Shown one piece after another: positions 1 to 9,297 of a stretch of 28,299 bases of DNA; positions within the stretch are counted from its first letter, which is position 1; each line of letters begins with the position of its first letter. The translations under genes and the position numbers were made by a program. The DNA is from Mansonella perstans (taxonomy: Eukaryota; Nematoda; Chromadorea; Rhabditida; Onchocercidae). The notes beneath the pieces are model-generated. The model searched no databases. It saw nothing but the letters and a program-made list of their open reading frames with translations, and was not told where the DNA came from. The stretch covers positions 1-28,299 of the forward strand of contig JBAMDO010000557.1 of the NCBI GenBank assembly GCA_037074765.1, read 5' to 3'.

Positions 1-582
1 CAAAAAAACAGCAGCGTGAATTGGCTTGAAGAGAGCAAGAGAAGGAGAGGATTGAAATATAATAAGAAAAACGTCAAAAGAGAGGTAGGTGAATATAAAT
101 TAGAAGCATTTTGAGAGAATTTAAAATTATGCAGAAAAAACTGATGAGTTTTTGAATAAAAAAGTTTTCAAATAAATATAAAATAAACGGAAGTATTACT
201 TTTGTAAAAATGCTGTATTGGATTTAAATAAACTAATGAATATTTTTATACGAGTAATTGGTGATTAAAGTTTTTATAATAAATAACTTAATTAGTCATT
301 TTTATTTTAATGATTTTAGTGGAAATTGGTTTATAACTATTCGAATTTTAATGTGATTTGACGATAAATTTCAACGATGAAATAATCTTCAAATAGCATG
401 CAACATAAACATAAATTATTGATTGAATTTTTTTGTTTTCTGTACTTGTAAAAATAAAGCATACACATAAATTTGATTGAATGCATGTCAGATTATGATG
501 AAACTTCTTTAAATTTAGATTTGCATCAACTGAATTAACAACCAATATTGAGTTATTAATTTTATAAAATGAAATTCAAAAA
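1..582. other. AT-rich non-coding sequence
   Basis: I see no gene here. The first 60 bases are purine-rich; the rest is AT-rich with frequent stops in all frames. An open frame on the minus strand (348-545) is low-complexity and lacks splice or codon evidence. Confidence 0.6.
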
Positions 583-588
583 TTTATT
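583..588 (-). promoter_or_regulatory. Poly(A) signal AATAAA (minus strand)
   Basis: Reverse complement of TTTATT, about 40 nt beyond the stop of the possible exon at 628-858. An AATAAA is easy to find by chance in such AT-rich DNA, so it only supports the exon weakly. Confidence 0.3.
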
Positions 589-627
589 TCAATTTACTAT
601 CTCTGAAATTTTTCGTTCAGTAAAATA

Positions 628-858
628 TTAGCAGTTAATTTCCATTAAAATCAGTCCCGGACAAACAAGTATGATTGCATATGATGCAGTGGAAAGTTTG
701 CTTAGGTAATGTAGGTAATGTGATATAGGTTCGGATTTTTGTACGATATCTTCTCTCTCGGCAATGATTTCACGGGTAATTTCAAAGGATACCGCAGCAT
801 TATTTTCCTCCATAAATTCCGACTGGATATTAGAGATCATTTGTTGTAGCATATTTGA
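628..858 (-). CDS. Possible terminal exon or small ORF, unknown product
   Basis: On the minus strand an open frame of 74 codons runs from an ATG at 852-850 to a TAA at 630-628. Just upstream a CTCAG acceptor-like site (863-859) would start an exon at 858, either as a terminal coding exon or as a start exon trans-spliced 6 nt before the ATG. A poly(A) signal AATAAA on the same strand lies at 588-583, about 40 nt past the stop, which is the usual spacing. The N-terminal half is hydrophilic and rich in Glu, Gln and Asn; the C-terminal 20 residues are hydrophobic. I do not recognise the protein. It lies downstream of a retroelement remnant on the same strand and could be part of its decayed tail or chance. 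Confidence 0.3.
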   Translation of the reverse strand, partial: SNMLQQMISNIQSEFMEENNAAVSFEITREIIAEREDIVQKSEPISHYLHYLSKLSTASYAIILVCPGLILMEINC

Positions 859-900
859 CTGAGATTAACATATTGTTTTAGATAATCTTTATATCGCTTT

Positions 901-1405
901 TTAGGGGCACTTCTCACGCGAGGTCGGTGGCAAGTTCGTCATACAGGCAATGTTAAGAAGACGATGACCCTCCATCCTGGATACGTGTCCTGCACAATGT
1001 AGTTACGTCCTTAGTAGCATGGTTTCAATGCTGGTGATAGCTGTGTGTTGAAAGACTGTCCCATGATCAATGCAGTGGATGTTGAGGATTGAGTGGAGGC
1101 AGTGCTGAAATGTTCGAAAAGAGGCAGTGATGGCGATAGATGAGTCAGGATTCAGATTCATACAAAAGTATAGGCAGTACCATGGCTCTATAAACAGTAA
1201 TTTTGTATTGTTTTGTTTTTCAAATGTTGCGTGCCAAACTCTTTTATGAGACAGTCTTTCAGCCGAAAGCCGAAGGCCCTGAATGCTTTAGCTGCTTAGT
1301 TGTCTACCTCTTTTTCGATGTTGCTCAAAGGAAATGATACTGCCAACATAATTAAATTGGTGGACAGCCTTAAGCTCTGAATCCTTACGATTATGTGTAG
1401 AGTAC
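901..1405 (-). mobile_element. Decayed non-LTR retrotransposon, 3' end of reverse transcriptase ORF
   Basis: Read on the minus strand, several segments in different frames match, in the right order, the C-terminal part of non-LTR (LINE-type) reverse transcriptases. A FNYVGSIIS segment (1356-1330, usual form FTYLGSxIS) is followed after a frameshift by IEKEVDN (1319-1299), then an in-frame TAA and an AAKAF-like stretch. VYRAMVLPILLYESES follows (1195-1148, usual form VYRAVVLxxLLYGSExW). Last comes CAGHVSRMEGHRL (996-958, usual form WAGHVSRMxDHRLP). Frameshifts and stop codons between them show a dead copy. The 5' part (endonuclease, catalytic YxDD) is absent. The clade (RTE, CR1, Jockey or other) cannot be assigned from this piece. 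Confidence 0.82.
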
Positions 1406-1928
1406 GGTATTTAATTGTTATGCTGGTCGATGGAGAACTTTTGCCTTCTGATAAGAAATGTAACAAAGTTATCTAATAAGGTAAAGATAATGTATATGCA
1501 TATGCAATACATTATTACATGGATCAATACTGTACCTTGCAACTGAAGTTGAAAAAAGAGAGTTTTGTCATTGTGTTGTTGGTTGGCATTGATAAATAAC
1601 TGTGTTGTTATTATCTTGTGGTAATGAATCATCTGTTTGATCCAACTTCATATGGTTATACATCTTCATCATAATATTTGCACTGCGAAATATTTTGGTT
1701 TTTTTCCACTAACTCCCATCTGTTGTGACATTTATTTTTCAACAGCAAAGTTATAAATCGGTGTGCATAGAAAATAAATTACAAAAATGTATTGGAAGCA
1801 TACAAAGCTGTTATCAACAAAAACATAAGCATGAAGTATGTGAAAAGCTTTAATTGAGTCGTTTGTCGATGATAGACGTTTATTCGGGTTGTAATTGACT
1901 CACATAATATTATTAGTTCTCAACAGTG
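1406..1928. other. Non-coding spacer
   Basis: AT-rich sequence between the retroelement remnant and the duplicated ALT locus. The minus-strand open frame at 1411-1632 is low-complexity and hydrophobic, with no splice sites or poly(A) signal that would support it. Confidence 0.5.
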
Positions 1929-2851
1929 ACAAAAAAGCATAAGTATGTAAATATTTTCTCATATGGAATATTTTCCAATCTGGAGAACGAAATATTACGA
2001 GAAAAAGCAAGAATTGTCATGAAATGTGGAATATTCGGCAGTAATAGCTTATTGTTACCTATAAATCACTCGCAATTAGTAATGAAGCGAATCAAAGAAT
2101 CAATTCTTCGATGATGAAAAGCAACTCACTTCGATGATCATTCCTCATTTTGATGAGATGAAAGTTATTCGGTAAAAAATAGCAAAAAAATGATCTTGTG
2201 AAATAAGCAAAACAACTTGCAATAAGTTCTCATTCCAAATGAAGGATATCATAATTTTTACAAAACAGCATTTTGAAAAAAATGAGGATTTACAAAATTG
2301 ATCAAATAATCTTCTTCTCATTAAAGCAACAGCTATGTAAATTTTGTGCGTCTAAACAAAATGGAACGAGCGATTCAGCTGTCTTCTAAATTAGAAGTCA
2401 TGTTTTGATGCCTATGTATGAATGAAATTAAAATCAAAACAGTCTAACTTTGCCAAAAACATGAATAGAAGAAGTGCACATCTGCTTAACTGCAAACATA
2501 TTACTCCTTTTTAACATGCATCAATTTTTGTGCATGAAGAAATCGGATTATTTTCCGATTAATTAATCGCTTCGTTTTTATTTCACCATTTCAGATGAGA
2601 ATTTGAGTAGTACAGACAGTTAATGAACCAAAAACATTGTGGATTTCACTATAAGCAATATAATCGTTGAAAGAAAACAAAGCCGGATTTTGAAATTAAA
2701 TTCATAGAGATCAGATATGCAACTATGAATTAAACTCGATTTGTATGCTAATTAGAATTAATAAAGTTTGAATAAATGGACAAATGAAATGGTGCTCTCA
2801 TTTTATTTACATTAACTCGTTATTGCCAATTCGTTTTAAAACCCCCATGTT

Positions 2852-2870
2852 TGGTTCTATTTTTTTTCAG
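2852..2870 (+). promoter_or_regulatory. Probable SL1 trans-splice acceptor of the ALT gene
   Basis: A T-rich tract ending in TTTTTTTCAG stops 8 nt before the ATG at 2879. A strong TTTTCAG site this close to the start codon, with no visible 5' exon upstream, is the normal form of an SL1 trans-splice site in nematodes. A cis-spliced 5' UTR exon further left cannot be excluded. The same site is kept in the right copy (6640-6659). Confidence 0.65.
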
Positions 2871-2878
2871 AAGGAAAG

Positions 2879-4951
2879 ATGAACAAGCTTCTAACAAAAG
2901 TACTTGGATTAGTAATTCTTCTTGTGGCATTTTCATGTGCAACAGAATCAGATTTTCATATGCAAACAGAAGATTTCAGTGTAATTTTCAGAAATTTACT
3001 TTCATAAAAATTTAAAATTTCACTGTTTCATAAAATTAACTTTCATAAATTTAGTGTAACTTTCATAAAAATGTAACTTTCATAAATATTTTTTCCCAAA
3101 ATATATTAAGTAGAAAGAAAATAAATTTAACCATATTAAACCAAGAGTGGTAGTTGCACACAATATGAAAATGTTTCTGCACAGATAAAGAATGAGATAA
3201 ACTGATAAGCAGGATGTGATATGACTGCTTTTTATTGACCCGGTTTCCTGTATGAAATGATTTGGCTATCTTGTCGCGGTGTGAATTACTTGAACTTGAG
3301 ATATGGCGTATTATATTAAAACGATACGAAAAATAAATCCCGATCCATTCCTTTTCAGTCGATCATAAATCAACTTTCAGTAATATAATGCTCATGAACA
3401 AAAAATTTTTTACTTTTCCTCAGGATTTTGAACCTGATATTGATAGTGACACCAAGGACAACGAAAGTGATAATAAAGACAACGAGAGTGGTAATAAAGG
3501 AAATAATAATTATGTGACCAAAGGGGAATTTGTTGAAACTGATGGCAAGTAAGTAAATGGGCATATTCAGTAATCTGAAGCTTTTACAATTTTATTTATG
3601 AGGAATCTTTATCTTTATCCATTGATGGATTTTACCGCGCTTTCTCGTATTATCAATAAGGGTATTCATAAGATTTTAATAGGAAATAAGAGCATTTTTT
3701 CTGGATTTTATTTAATGATGTTCCATCGTCTGAACAAAATGTTTTGGAATAATGAGTGAATCTTAAATACGACTATAGATTATTGCTTTTGTCACATATC
3801 TCACTATTTCTAACTTTTCGATAGTAAATAAAGCTCCGAAATAATAAAAGCTTACGTTATTTCTATTTGCAGAAAAAAAGACTGCGATTCACACGAGACT
3901 TGCTGGGATCAACGTGAACCACAAGTTTGGTGCAGACTGAATAAAAATCAGTCGTGGGTGTGAGCGCATTTTTCAGTTATCCCTATGAGAAGTTGATTTT
4001 ACAAATAGATCAGATTTTTAGTACGTGTGTGTGCTTATAAACAGTTTCAGGTTCTTTAACAGAAGAATGATAAATCTGTATTTTAGCTCCAGCGGTTGCT
4101 TCTGCGATGAAAAGTTGCATTCATGCATTATGGAACGAAAGAACAACGACAAATTGGAGTATGCGTATTGTACACCTATAGAAGGCTGGCAATGTGACAT
4201 TAATGTCATCGATAAGGACGACGACAAGGGTAATAATGAAAAAGAAAGTGATTATGTGGCCAAAGGAGAATTTGTTGAAACTGATGGCAAGTAAGTAAAT
4301 GAACACTTTGAGTATTTTGAAACTTTCCAACTTATTTATAAAGAATTCTTATCCATGTTCATTTACGCATTTACCTCTTTTTCTTGTATTTTCCATACTA
4401 TCAGTAAGGTTGTTTATGAGTATTTTGACTGAAACTATAAGTATTACTTGTTTTTATATTTTGCTGGATTTGATTTAATGACATTTCATAGTCTGAACAA
4501 AATGTTTTGGAATAATGAATCAATTTTAAATATGACTATGGATTATTGCCTTTATCGCATCTTTTATCGGTCGTAAGCTCAGAAGTAATAAAAGCTTACT
4601 TTATTTTTATTTGCAGAAAGAAAGAGTGCAATTCCGACGTAGATTGCTACGATCAGCGTGAACCGCAGGCTTGGTGCAATCCAAATGAAAATCAGTTGTG
4701 GATGTAGGCGATTTTTTCACTTACTACTATGAGTTCATTTTACATATGCATTAGATTTTCAGTACTATGAATGTATTAAGAAACCTAAAGGTTCCAGATT
4801 TTTAAACAGAAATGTGATAGATTTTTTCTATTTCAGCGATAAAGGTTGTTTCTGCGATCAAAGATTGCATTCATGCGTTATCGAACGAAAGAACAGCGAC
4901 AAGTTGGAACATACGTATTGTAAATCTGCACTAGATTGGCAATGTGCATAG
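2879..4951 (+). CDS. alt: Two-domain ALT (abundant larval transcript) family secreted protein
   Basis: Spliced gene with exons 2879-2980, 3424-3548, 3873-3959, 4087-4290, 4617-4703 and 4837-4951. All introns are GT-AG, phases agree throughout, and the product is 239 residues. Residues 1-21 form a signal peptide (MNKLL, then a hydrophobic core, cut near A21). Residues 35-63 are an acidic Asp/Asn/Glu stretch with two NES sequons. Then come two copies of the ALT core, each opening with a KGEFVETDGK block and holding DQREPQ, GCFCD, LHSC and WQC motifs. Cysteines are at 80, 86, 96, 109, 111, 118, 133, 141 and again at exactly +97 (177 to 238). ALT proteins of filarial L3 larvae are secreted and known as vaccine antigens; as I know them they have one acidic region and one core. 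Here the stop of domain 1 is lost and exon 4 runs straight into a second acidic linker. The start follows a trans-splice-like acceptor. Exon 1 and its donor are the least certain part. Confidence 0.88.
2985..3095 (+). repeat. Short direct repeats in ALT intron 1
   Basis: The motif ACTTTCATAAA, with small variants, recurs about four times within roughly 100 bp at the start of intron 1. The same cluster is kept in the right copy at about 6760-6860. It resembles a small decayed minisatellite. Confidence 0.6.
3500..4951 (+). repeat. Internal tandem duplication of the ALT gene (period about 745 bp)
   Basis: The donor at 3549 is matched by the donor at 4291 (742 bp), exon 3 at 3873 by exon 5 at 4617 (744 bp), and exon 4 at 4087 by exon 6 at 4837 (750 bp). 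Exons 3 and 5 are both 87 nt. The introns after exons 2 and 4 also align, with shared blocks near their ends. This shows the whole genomic segment was duplicated, introns included, most simply by unequal exchange between two neighbouring single-domain ALT genes. Confidence 0.88.
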
Positions 4952-5720
4952 CAAAGCTGAACATGTCTGTGATACAAACTAAAGCAATGATGCTAAACAT
5001 TTCAGGATGTTTTGACATTCTAATTTTATGTCCTGTTAGATAAAGAAATAATAGCATCGATGATGACCTATTGTAATGCTTTTCCGTGTTGTAAATCCTT
5101 AAAGTCTCATTAACTTGCTTGTTTTCAAATCCATCCATTTCTTTCGTCATAGCATGAATTTTACGTATATTAGCGTAGTATTCTGCAATTCACTAAACGC
5201 AATCATTAAGTGAAATGATTTAGGAGAAAAAAGAAAATCTTCATGTAAAAAAGTTATTCTGGAAAAAGCTGCCTTAACAACATAATTTTCAAGTGCTTAA
5301 AGATAAAATGTATTATCAAATTTGATTAACAAAGATATTACTGATAAATTTTCATGCAATTAAATTAAGTCAATTCAAATGCATAATTTCAACTTGTTGA
5401 AATAGCATGTATGACCCTGCAGATAAAGACAGATTTTACACTGACCGTCGTCGTCTTATTCAAAAAAGTTCTAGCATACAATAAAATCATAATCCTCCGC
5501 AACTTCACCATCGAGTAGGTTGTAATTTTGCAGTCTCCAAAGGTGTACTGGGCAAAAATGGCATTGAAATCATTTAAAAAGGCGATAAAATTATAATTCT
5601 CGCGACTTCAATGCTAGAATAGTCGCAACTTTGTATTCTGAAAAGTGTTGAACAAACATGGCAGTGATAATGGCCGTCTTCTTCTAGAATTTTTTGCAGA
5701 AAAACAGCTCACAATTACGA
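4952..5720 (+). other. 3' flank of ALT gene and spacer before the second copy
   Basis: No gene is supported. I find no canonical AATAAA close to the ALT stop; the first one I saw is near 5480, too far for a usual nematode 3' UTR, so a variant signal is probably used. The minus-strand open frame 4878-5150 overlaps ALT exon 6 in antisense and is rejected. A diverged 87-bp tandem repeat lies at 5480-5668. Confidence 0.5.
5480..5668 (+). repeat. Diverged tandem repeat, two units of about 86 bp
   Basis: Units 5480-5566 and 5584-5668 share a common plan: ATAAAATyATAAT, then CTCsGCrACTTCA, then GTyGyAAyTTTG, then a closing ATGGCAkTG. Identity looks like 65-75 percent by eye, so it is an old duplication. 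Confidence 0.45.
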
Positions 5721-6639
5721 ACAAAAAAGCATAAGTATGTAAATATTTTCTCATATGGAATATTTTCCAATCTGGAGAACGAAATATTACGAGAAAAAGC
5801 AAGAATTATCATGAAATGTGGAATATTCTGCAGTAATAGCTTATTGTTACCTATAAATTATTCGCAATTAGTAATGAAGCGAATCAAAGAATCAATTCTT
5901 CGATGATGAAAAGCAACTCACTTCGATGATCATTGCTCATTTTGATGAGATGAAAGTTATTCGGTAAAAAATAGCAAAAAAACGATCTTGTGAAATAAGC
6001 AAAATAACTTGCAATAAGTTCTCATTCCAAATGAAGGATATCATAATTTTTACAAAACAGCATTTTGAAAAAAAATGAGGATTTACAAAATTGATCAAAT
6101 AATCTTCTTCTCATTAAAGCAACAGCTATGTAAACTTTTGTGCGTCTAAACAAAATGGAACGAGCGATTCAGCTGTCTTCTAAATTAGAAGTCATGTTTT
6201 GATGCCTATGTATGAATGAAATTAAAATCAAAAATCAACTTTGCCAAAAACATGAATAGAAGAAGTGCACATCTGCTTAACTGCAAACATATTACTCCTT
6301 TTTAACATGCATCAATTTTTGTGCATGAAGAAATCGGATTATTTTCTGATTAATTAATCGCTTCGTTTTTATTTCACCATTTCAGATGAGAATTTGAGTA
6401 GTATGACAGTTAATGAACCAAAAACATTGTGGATTTCACTATAAGCAATATAATCGTTGAAAGAAAACAAAGCCGGATTTTGAAATTAAATTCATAGAGA
6501 TCAGATATGCAACTATGAATTAAACTCGATTTGTATGCTAATTAGAATTAATAAAGTTTGAATAAATGGACAAATGAAATGGTGTTCTCATTTTATTTAC
6601 ATTAACTCGTTATTGCCAATTCGTTTTAAAACCCCCATG

Positions 6640-6659
6640 TTTGGTTCTATTTTTTTCAG
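6640..6659 (+). promoter_or_regulatory. Trans-splice-like acceptor of the truncated ALT copy
   Basis: Matches the left-copy acceptor: a T-rich tract ending TTTTTTCAG, 8 nt before the ATG at 6668. It is intact even though the gene body is missing. Confidence 0.55.
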
Positions 6660-6667
6660 AAGGAAAG

Positions 6668-6748
6668 ATGAACAAGCTTCTAACAGTACTTGGCATAGTA
6701 ATTCTTCTTGTGGCATTTTCATGTGCAACAAAATCAGATGAAGTTTCA
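6668..6748 (+). pseudogene. Orphan exon 1 of a second ALT gene (signal peptide only)
   Basis: Encodes MNKLLTVLGIVILLVAFSCA followed by about 7 residues: a complete signal peptide with the same start context as the intact gene. Relative to the left copy it has lost a lysine codon and, after the signal peptide, a net 16 bases. The phase-0 donor would therefore have to be GTGTAA at 6749 rather than the GTAATT used on the left. Exons 2-6 are absent: intron 1 ends at 7172, at the base before the expected CAG of the exon 2 acceptor, where the array begins. It is a gene fragment unless the remaining exons lie beyond the array. Misassembly at 7172 is an alternative. Confidence 0.8.
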
Positions 6749-7230
6749 GTGTAACTTTCAGAAATTTACTTTCATAAAAATTTAAAATTTCAGTGTTTCA
6801 TAAAATTAACTTTCATAAATTTAGTGTAACTTTCATAAAAATGTAACTTTCATAAATATTTTTTCCCAAAATATATTAAGTAGAAAGAAAATAAATTTAA
6901 CCATATTAAACCAAGAGTGATAGTTGCACACAATATGAAAATGTTTCTGCACAGAAAAAGAATGAGATAAACTGATAAGCAGGATGTGATATGACTGCTT
7001 TTTATTGATCCGGTTTCCTGTATGAAATCATTTGACTTATCTTGTCGTGATGTGAATTACTTGAACTTGAGACATAGCATGCTGTATTAAAATGATACGA
7101 AAAGTGAATTCCAATCCATTCCTTTTCAATCGATCATGCTTTCAGTTCAACAAAAAATTGTTTACTTTTCCTGCACGGCATCTCGTTGATTATAGAATGT
7201 TGAAAATATATGACATGTATTTTTATTTTC

Positions 7231-7300
7231 AACAGCATCAGTAACCCGTTGATATTTGAATGCACGACAATGATATGTGAATGATGATGGTGTACACGTC
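7231..7300 (+). promoter_or_regulatory. Conserved SL1 upstream region (candidate promoter)
   Basis: The 70 bp before the SL1 start are nearly invariant across the units and should contain the proximal sequence element expected about 50 bp upstream of nematode SL and snRNA genes. I cannot identify the element itself. A perfect palindrome GTGTACAC lies at -11 to -4 (7290-7297). The base at -7 (7294) is the one that varies between units. Confidence 0.4.
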
Positions 7301-7402
7301 GGTTTAATTACCCAAGTTTGAGGTAATTGAATGTTTCGGCCCAGTGTTTCAGCTACTGTGGCTTGAAGTAAAATTTTGGAACGTCCTACAAATTTGTGGG
7401 AC
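7301..7402 (+). ncRNA. SL1: SL1 spliced leader RNA (first and representative copy)
   Basis: Donor RNA for nematode trans-splicing, made by RNA polymerase II and assembled into an Sm-type snRNP. Its first 22 nt (7301-7322, starting GGTTTAATTACCC) equal the universal nematode SL1 exon and are followed by a splice donor GTAATT at 7323. AATTACC (7306-7312) pairs perfectly with GGTAATT (7322-7328), making stem I with the donor inside it. An Sm site AATTTTGG lies at 7372-7379. The RNA closes with an 8-bp hairpin, GTCCTACA/TGTGGGAC around an AATT loop (7383-7402), containing one G-T pair. The true 3' end may be a few bases beyond 7402. All features are present, so the copy looks functional. Confidence 0.95.
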
Positions 7403-7455
7403 AACAAATACAAACAATTGATGAGAATTTAATGTATGCATTATTGGTTTATCTT

Positions 7456-7493
7456 GTCTACGACCATACCACGTTGAAAGCACGGCATCTCGT
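7456..7493 (+). pseudogene. 5S rRNA stub (first 38 nt), intermediate haplotype
   Basis: Matches bases 1-38 of the intact 5S gene and then jumps to TGATTATAG, which in 5S-bearing units lies 33 bp past the 5S end. The deletion removes 113 bp, including the internal promoter region (A box to C box, roughly bases 50-97) and the T-run terminator, so RNA polymerase III should not transcribe it. This copy keeps the upstream T and the internal C of intact 5S genes (CTTGTC, CCACG), while later stubs read CCTGTC and CCATG. It therefore looks closest to the original deletion. All other stubs lie at SL1 start +155 to +192. Confidence 0.9.
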
Positions 7494-9297
7494 TGATTAT
7501 AGAATGTTGAAAATATATGACATGTATTTTTATTTTCAACAGCATCAGTAACCCGTTGATATTTGAATGCACGACAATGATATGTGAATGATGATGGTGT
7601 ACACGTCGGTTTAATTACCCAAGTTTGAGGTAATTGAATGTTTCGGCCCAGTGTTTCAGCTACTGTGGCTTGAAGTAAAATTTTGGAACGTCCTACAAAT
7701 TTGTGGGACAACAAATACAAACAATTGATGAGAATTTAATGTATGCATTATTGGTTTATCCTGTCTACGACCATACCATGTTGAAAGCACGGCATCTCGT
7801 TGATTATAGAATGTTGAAAATATATGACATGTATTTTTATTTTCAACAGCATCAGTAACCCGTTGATATTTGAATGCACGACAATGATATGAGAATGATG
7901 ATGGTGTACACGTCGGTTTAATTACCCAAGTTTGAGGTAATTGAATGTTTCGGCCCAGTGTTTCAGCTACTGTGGCTTGAAGTAAAATTTTGGAACGTCC
8001 TACAAATTTGTGGGACAACAAATACAAACAATTGATGAGAATTTAATGTATGCATTATTGGTTTATCCTGTCTACGACCATACCATGTTGAAAGCACGGC
8101 ATCTCGTTGATTATAGAATGTTGAAAATATATGACATGTATTTTTATTTTCAACAGCATCAGTAACCCGTTGATATTTGAATGCACGACAATGATATGTG
8201 AATGATGATGGTGTACACGTCGGTTTAATTACCCAAGTTTGAGGTAATTGAATGTTTCGGCCCAGTGTTTCAGCTACTGTGGCTTGAAGTAAAATTTTGG
8301 AACGTCCTACAAATTTGTGGGACAACAAATACAAACAATTGATGAGAATTTAATGTATGCATTATTGGTTTATCCTGTCTACGACCATACCATGTTGAAA
8401 GCACGGCATCTCGTTGATTATAGAATGTTGAAAATATATGACATGTATTTTTATTTTCAACAGCATCAGTAACCCGTTGATATTTGAATGCACGACAATG
8501 ATATGAGAATGATGATGGTGTACACGTCGGTTTAATTACCCAAGTTTGAGGTAATTGAATGTTTCGGCCCAGTGTTTCAGCTACTGTGGCTTGAAGTAAA
8601 ATTTTGGAACGTCCTACAAATTTGTGGGACAACAAATACAAACAATTGATGAGAATTTAATGTATGCATTATTGGTTTATCCTGTCTACGACCATACCAT
8701 GTTGAAAGCACGGCATCTCGTTGATTATAGAATGTTGAAAATATATGACATGTATTTTTATTTTCAACAGCATCAGTAACCCGTTGATATTTGAATGCAC
8801 GACAATGATATGTGAATGATGATGGTGTACACGTCGGTTTAATTACCCAAGTTTGAGGTAATTGAATGTTTCGGCCCAGTGTTTCAGCTACTGTGGCTTG
8901 AAGTAAAATTTTGGAACGTCCTACAAATTTGTGGGACAACAAATACAAACAATTGATGAGAATTTAATGTATGCATTATTGGTTTATCCTGTCTACGACC
9001 ATACCATGTTGAAAGCACGGCATCTCGTTGATTATAGAATGTTGAAAATATATGACATGTATTTTTATTTTCAACAGCATCAGTAACCCGTTGATATTTG
9101 AATGCACGACAATGATATGTGAATGATGATGGTGTACACGTCGGTTTAATTACCCAAGTTTGAGGTAATTGAATGTTTCGGCCCAGTGTTTCAGCTACTG
9201 TGGCTTGAAGTAAAATTTTGGAACGTCCTACAAATTTGTGGGACAACAAATACAAACAATTGATGAGAATTTAATGTATGCATTATTGGTTTATCTT

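Larger units (their letters stand above)
1929..3420 (+). repeat. ALT locus segmental duplication, left copy (5' flank to intron 1)
   Basis: This 1492-bp stretch is nearly identical to 5721-7172 in the same orientation, with scattered substitutions and small indels. It holds about 950 bp of 5' flank, exon 1 and the whole of intron 1 of the ALT gene. The left edge is at the ACAAAAAAGCAT motif; the homology ends because the right copy is cut by the SL1/5S array, not because the duplication ended there. The 3.79-kb offset between the copies is therefore the length of a tandem duplication unit holding the whole ALT gene. Confidence 0.92.
5721..7172 (+). repeat. ALT locus segmental duplication, right copy, truncated
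   Basis: Same segment as 1929-3420: 5' flank, acceptor, exon 1 and intron 1 of an ALT gene. It is 1452 bp long owing to small deletions, among them about 30 bp lost near 7140. Homology runs to ACTTTTCCT at 7172, which in the left copy is directly followed by the CAG of the exon 2 acceptor; here it is followed by 5S stub sequence. An open frame of 62-70 codons near the left end of both copies is not credible as a gene, because the codon differences between copies all change the amino acid. Confidence 0.92.
7173..9297 (+). repeat. Array block 1: seven SL1 units with 5S stubs
   Basis: Begins inside a 5S stub (14 nt, 7173-7186). SL1 genes start at 7301, 7608, 7915, 8222, 8529, 8836 and 9143, all 307 bp apart. 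The two units at 7915 and 8529 share a T-to-G-A-type change (GATATGAGAATG instead of GATATGTGAATG) 23-30 bp before SL1, and the units between do not, so a two-unit (614 bp) block was duplicated. Confidence 0.93.

Noticed and set aside
4025..4086. Extending ALT exon 4 upstream to the ATG at 4025
   Set aside because: The open frame exists, but the acceptor TATTTTAG at 4086 gives the phase and residues that match exon 6 in the second domain exactly.
3370..4330. Minus-strand frames at 3370-3564, 4018-4227 and 4121-4330
   Set aside because: Antisense shadows of ALT exons 2 and 4; the plus strand has coherent splice sites and conserved cysteines.
4878..5150. 90-codon minus-strand frame
   Set aside because: Its 3' end is antisense to ALT exon 6, the rest lies in the 3' flank, and I see no splice or poly(A) evidence and no familiar motif.
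1926..5906. A duplicated 62/70-residue plus-strand ORF (1926-2114 and 5694-5906)
   Set aside because: The frame is shared only because the DNA segment is duplicated. The codon differences I see (Val to Ile, Gly to Cys, His to Tyr) all change the residue, giving no sign of selection on a protein, and the proposed starts differ.
7456..7493. Counting the 38-nt stubs as 5S rRNA genes
   Set aside because: They lack two thirds of the RNA, the internal promoter and the terminator, so they cannot give 5S rRNA.
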